Positions 4,962 through 6,898 of a stretch of 6,898 bases of DNA are shown here, piece after piece. Origin of the DNA: DATDCY01 sp031406795 [NCBI: Candidatus Rokuibacteriota bacterium] (GTDB lineage Bacteria; JAUVQV01). A program made the position numbers and the translations under genes. Location: positions 1-6,898 of the forward strand of contig JANOHV010000264.1 of assembly GCA_031406795.1 (NCBI GenBank). Reading direction: 5' to 3'. Every line of letters begins with the position of its first letter. The stretch's first letter is position 1. Under the pieces are notes generated by a model. That model did not search any database. It was not told where the DNA came from and saw only the letters and a list, made by a program, of their open reading frames with translations.

Positions 4962-5368
4962 AGAAGGTCCTCTGCGACATTAACGTCATCCTGGACATTC
5001 TTTTGCATCGGGAGCCGTTTCATCGTCCGGCCGCCGTCCTCTTCGGCGCGCTTGAGCGGGGGGAAGCGCGCGGCTACCTCTGTGCGGTCAGTTTTCCGAC
5101 CCTGCACTACCTTCTCGCGAAGCACGTAGGGACCATTGCGGCGATGCAGTCCCTCAACAAGATACGGACCGTCTTCCGTGTTGCACCAGTGGACGAGAAG
5201 GTGGTCGATCTGGCGCTTGCATCGAGCATCAGTGATTTCGAGGACGCCGTCCAGTACTACTCTGCGGCGCGTGTCGGGGCAGACGTCCTCATCACGAGAA
5301 ACAAGAAGGATTTCCCTGTCAGGGGGATTCCGGTCTTGACCCCGGAGGAGTATCTGGCGGGCGAGTAG
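4958..5368 (+). CDS. PIN-domain toxin (VapC-like RNase)
   Basis: A 136-residue PIN-domain protein, expected to be a Mg2+-dependent endoribonuclease. Visible landmarks are D7 in CDINVILDIL, the SDFEDA block (D93, E95, D96), the TRN motif at 113-115 and D118 in ITRNKKDF, and the usual C-terminal IPVLTPEEYL. The mid-domain Glu of classical VapC is replaced by a SFPTLHYLL segment, which is normal for the subfamily that pairs with DUF6364-like antitoxins. The GTG start overlaps the antitoxin stop by 4 bases, and full family length is present, so this toxin is probably functional. The target RNA cannot be read from the sequence. Confidence 0.9.
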   Translation: MKKVLCDINVILDILLHREPFHRPAAVLFGALERGEARGYLCAVSFPTLHYLLAKHVGTIAAMQSLNKIRTVFRVAPVDEKVVDLALASSISDFEDAVQYYSAARVGADVLITRNKKDFPVRGIPVLTPEEYLAGE

Positions 5369-5370
5369 GT

Positions 5371-5679
5371 TTGACGAGAGCGATAGTTGTGGAGTGTGGG
5401 GCAATTTACTGGCACGGGTCTCGAGAACGCCAGGAGGTAGTGGTTACCGAGGAACTGCGGGTCCGTCTCGAGCTGACGGTTCCCCGACTGCGCGAACTTC
5501 TGGAACGGCGAATCCTCCCGGAGCCTTCGAATGACGAGCACTGCCCGGATTGTTCTCTCAATGCGGCATGCATGCCCGGGACAATTAGCGATTTCGGCAG
5601 ACCTCGACGTTTCGTCAAAATTGTCCAACATCGACTCCAGATTGTGATCGTGAGAGAATCCGACCATGGACGGACATGA
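5371..5679 (+). pseudogene. Cas4-like nuclease, C-terminal remnant
   Basis: A 102-codon frame beginning 2 bases after the PIN stop (TTG 5371). Its first two thirds match the C-terminal end of Cas4: CGAIYWHGSRERQEVVVTEE, a helix VPRLRELLERRILPEP, then the cysteine cluster H-C-P-D-C-S-L-N-A-A-C-M-P (C58, C61, C67; codons at 5542, 5551, 5569). C-x2-C-x5-C plus a distant N-terminal Cys binds the Fe-S cluster in Cas4. The N-terminal two thirds, with the first Cys and the RecB-like catalytic Asp/Glu/Lys residues, is absent. Residues after about 70 match nothing I know and overlap the next gene by 14 bases. Cas4 acts in CRISPR spacer acquisition, but no cas1, cas2 or repeat array is visible. A non-CRISPR DUF83 nuclease fragment is the alternative. 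Confidence 0.68.
5579..5626. repeat. Inverted repeat GGACAATT / AATTGTCC
   Basis: Exact 8-bp arms at 5579-5586 and 5619-5626 with a 32-bp spacer, starting where the Cas4 similarity ends and lying 40 bases upstream of the MNT start. It could be an operator for the MNT gene or the edge of a rearrangement; the sequence does not decide. Confidence 0.35.
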
Positions 5680-5983
5680 TCAGCGGATCGCCGAAGAGCT
5701 GAAACGTCGCCTCTCGGAAGTTGTGCAGCTCCTCGACTTCCGTGTCTTCGGTTCGCGCGCACGCGGGGATGCCGACGAATACTCTGGCCTCGATGTCTTC
5801 ATCAAAGTCGAAGCTCTTGATCCATCGACCAGGGAAAAAATCGGGGAGATCGTCTGGGAGGTCGGTGACAACAATTCCCTTCTCATCTCCCCACTCATCG
5901 TGACGAGGCAGGAAATCGAGAACACGCCATTACGATCCGCTCCAATCGTTCTGAACATCATGGAAGAGGGCGTGCGGCCGTGA
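5666..5983 (+). CDS. MNT-family nucleotidyltransferase with altered active site
   Basis: A 105-residue minimal nucleotidyltransferase of the MNT/MntA type. In intact modules this protein AMPylates and so silences a HEPN RNase toxin. The fold is clear: RIAEELKRRLSEVVQLLDFRVFGSRARGDADEYSGLDVFIKVE, with the GSRARG turn at residues 29-34. The catalytic D-x-D normally found as S-D-L-D-V reads S-G-L-D-V here, so Asp41 has become Gly (codon GGC; one base from GAC) while D43 remains. Catalysis is therefore doubtful. ATG 5666 has only a weak GAGAGA (5652-5657) upstream. The C-terminus (LNIMEEGVRP) is normal for the family, so the gene is full length. A broken HEPN partner follows, overlapping by 4 bases. 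Confidence 0.82.
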   Translation: MDGHDQRIAEELKRRLSEVVQLLDFRVFGSRARGDADEYSGLDVFIKVEALDPSTREKIGEIVWEVGDNNSLLISPLIVTRQEIENTPLRSAPIVLNIMEEGVRP

Positions 5984-6104
5984 ACTGCGCCTCTTATGCC
6001 ATTTTCTACGCAGTCCTCGCCCTGTGATCCACAAGGGCTTTCATGGAGCCCGGCCCTGTCGCCTTGAGCCCTTCGTCGATGAGATGTTCGTCGATGCGGA
6101 GTGA
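5980..6104 (+). pseudogene. HEPN toxin remnant, truncated and frameshifted
   Basis: GTG 5980 overlaps the MNT stop (GTGA) and opens VNCASYAIFYAVLAL before a TGA at 6025. This matches the mid-domain helix of HEPN proteins (typically VNRAYYAMFYAVLALL), with Cys where most have Arg. After a shift of frame, 6030-6104 reads HKGFHGARPCRLEPFVDEMF and ends in TGA; this may be the following loop and helix, which is weaker evidence. About 30 N-terminal residues and the C-terminal part, including a recognisable R-x(4-6)-H RNase motif, are missing, so no toxin activity is expected. Loss of the toxin fits the damaged active site of the MNT antitoxin before it. Confidence 0.6.
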
Positions 6105-6162
6105 CCGGAGGCCTGGAGCTGACTGAGGCAAGCCGCGTGACGGAGCGCCTTGGCTCGGCCGT

Positions 6163-6572
6163 TCAGGATGGAAAGCGTTGCAGGAATTCGGCTGGGCTGA
6201 GGATCGGGATTTCTTGGAAACTCTTGAGCTCCTTGAGGTGCAGATCGCCGCTCACGATGAAATCGGCTCTGCCGGTGACGGCGCACTCCAGAGCTCTGTC
6301 ATCCGCCGCATCCCTTGTTACAGGCGACAAGGGACTCGGTGCGAAGACGATTTCCGCTCTTTCGGTGATTGCTAGGAGAAAGCCGGCGACTTCGTCCTCG
6401 GGGTTGTGAAACTTGGAGTAGGAGAGAACGCGTTCAACTCGTTGAGGAGGGGTGGGGAGATCAGAAGGCAAAACTGGCCTTCCATGGTTCGGCGTAGTAT
6501 CTCGTAAGGGGTCCCACGCCACCCGAAGGCCGAGAGCAGAACGTTGGTGTCTAAGACGATCCGCGGGCCCAT
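6163..6572 (-). pseudogene. PIN-domain toxin (COG1569-like) with single-base frameshift
   Basis: From ATG 6572 the minus strand reads MGPRIVLDTNVLLSAFGWRG... to PPLLNEL (residue 46, codons to about 6435), then loses frame. The next frame continues at once with RVLSYSKFHNPEDEVAGFLL... to LSPAEFLQRFPS and TGA at 6163-6165. Adding one base at about 6435-6436 restores a 136-residue PIN protein with all expected acidic residues: D8 in LDTN, E45 in LLNEL, the TRDAADD block and the V-S-G-D-L motif. This is the family annotated as putative TA toxin component, PIN family. The frameshift should inactivate it unless it is a sequencing error; no slippery heptamer is seen. Its start lies inside the 3' end of the upstream antitoxin frame (22-base overlap). 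Confidence 0.82.
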
Positions 6573-6760
6573 CGCACGGCGTCATCGACGTCCTTGGGCG
6601 CGATGTTCAGTTCCTGAAAACGCGCCGCCGCCTTAGCGGTAACAGCGTCGAAACGCTCCAGCGGGTTTTCGATTGGCGCCCGCTTGATGAGAACGAAATC
6701 GTCGCCTTCGACGATCAGCACCGGCTCTTTGGCTTTGAGCCGCAGCCGCCGTACGATCGT
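6551..6760 (-). pseudogene. AbrB-like antitoxin partner of the PIN toxin, no normal start
   Basis: The minus strand from 6760 reads TIVRRLRLKAKEPVLIVEGD, then DFVLIKRAP, a helical tail (ERFDAVTAKAAARFQELNIA, PKDVDDAVRWARG) and TAG at 6553-6551. RRLRLK...VLIVEGDDFVLIKR fits the second half of an AbrB/SpoVT antitoxin core, and the tail fits a toxin-binding region; the end overlaps the PIN start by 22 bases, as in many vapBC operons. The usual beginning (T-V-T-x-K-G-Q-V-x-I-P) is missing and no ATG, GTG or TTG is in frame before GTG 6721, which would cut into the core. GAGGAG at 6768-6763 stands 5 bases before an ATC codon (6757), so a rare non-AUG start is conceivable, but an N-terminal deletion is likelier. 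The family assignment is moderate. Confidence 0.55.
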
Positions 6761-6837
6761 AACTCCTCGCCCTACCCCGTCTTGTCGGCAACGCGCTGAG
6801 GGGTGATTCTGGTGCCTCCAAACAAGGAGGAGCCGGG

Positions 6838-6898
6838 ATGATCGAGAAGCAGCGGGAAGAGCTACGCCGACGAGTATCCGAGATTCAAAGTCGCAAGC
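6838..6898 (+). CDS. Start of an unidentified gene (3' end outside window)
   Basis: ATG 6838 has an excellent AAGGAGG (6824-6830) 7 bases upstream. The visible 20 residues are MIEKQREELRRRVSEIQSRK, a charged, probably helical or coiled-coil start. Too little is present to name a function. The gene is divergent from the AbrB-like/PIN remnant, with about 77 bases between them. Confidence 0.7.
   Translation, partial: MIEKQREELRRRVSEIQSRK

Noticed and set aside
6425-6445. Programmed frameshift in the minus-strand PIN gene
   Set aside because: There is no slippery heptamer, internal ribosome site or obvious stimulatory hairpin; a simple one-base deletion explains it and the antitoxin is damaged too.
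6803-6841. Short leader peptide (GTG 6803 to TGA 6841) overlapping the last gene's ATG
   Set aside because: It has only 12 codons and no ribosome binding site of its own; the overlap can arise by chance.

Overview
This is a GC-rich bacterial chromosome segment of about 6.9 kb. No gene fixes the taxon. High GC, good Shine-Dalgarno sequences with frequent GTG/TTG starts, and two dispersed palindrome types (a GTCATTGCGAG...GAAGCAATCT arm pair and a CGCCCT-GAGCTCGTCGA-AGGGCG hairpin) fit an environmental, deltaproteobacterial-like or candidate-phylum genome. That placement is inference.

Left end (1-2277): the 3' three-quarters of a RecD2-type helicase gene, a palindromic repeat region (about 1654-1856), and a small HEAT-repeat protein gene with its own strong ribosome binding site.

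Middle (2283-4152): a minus-strand two-gene operon encodes a DUF4160-like protein and a DUF2442-like/HTH protein. It is divergent from a WYL-domain regulator on the plus strand. The two units appear to share one 36-bp control region in which a perfect 7+7 bp inverted repeat carries the -10 boxes of two opposed, interlocked promoters. Directly behind the WYL gene lies the C-terminal remnant of a MazF/PemK toxin.

Right (4243-6898): a run of toxin-antitoxin (TA) modules in different states of decay. In order: a small ribbon-helix-helix-like ORF overlapping an AbrB-type antitoxin with no toxin; an intact RHH antitoxin/PIN toxin pair with its own promoter and inverted-repeat operator; the C-terminal cysteine-cluster end of a Cas4 nuclease; an MNT nucleotidyltransferase whose DxD motif has lost its first Asp, followed by a frameshifted HEPN fragment; and, on the minus strand, a PIN toxin with a single-base frameshift behind an AbrB-like antitoxin that lacks a normal start. 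A new plus-strand gene with a strong ribosome binding site begins at 6838 and runs off the window.

Taken together, the window reads as a housekeeping repair gene bordering a small defence/TA island. Two modules look functional (DUF4160-like/HTH and RHH/PIN). At least four others are remnants (MazF, Cas4, MNT-HEPN, AbrB/PIN). I see no CRISPR array, tRNA, rRNA or transposase. The most unusual signal is the interlocked divergent promoter/operator between the WYL gene and the DUF4160-like/HTH operon.
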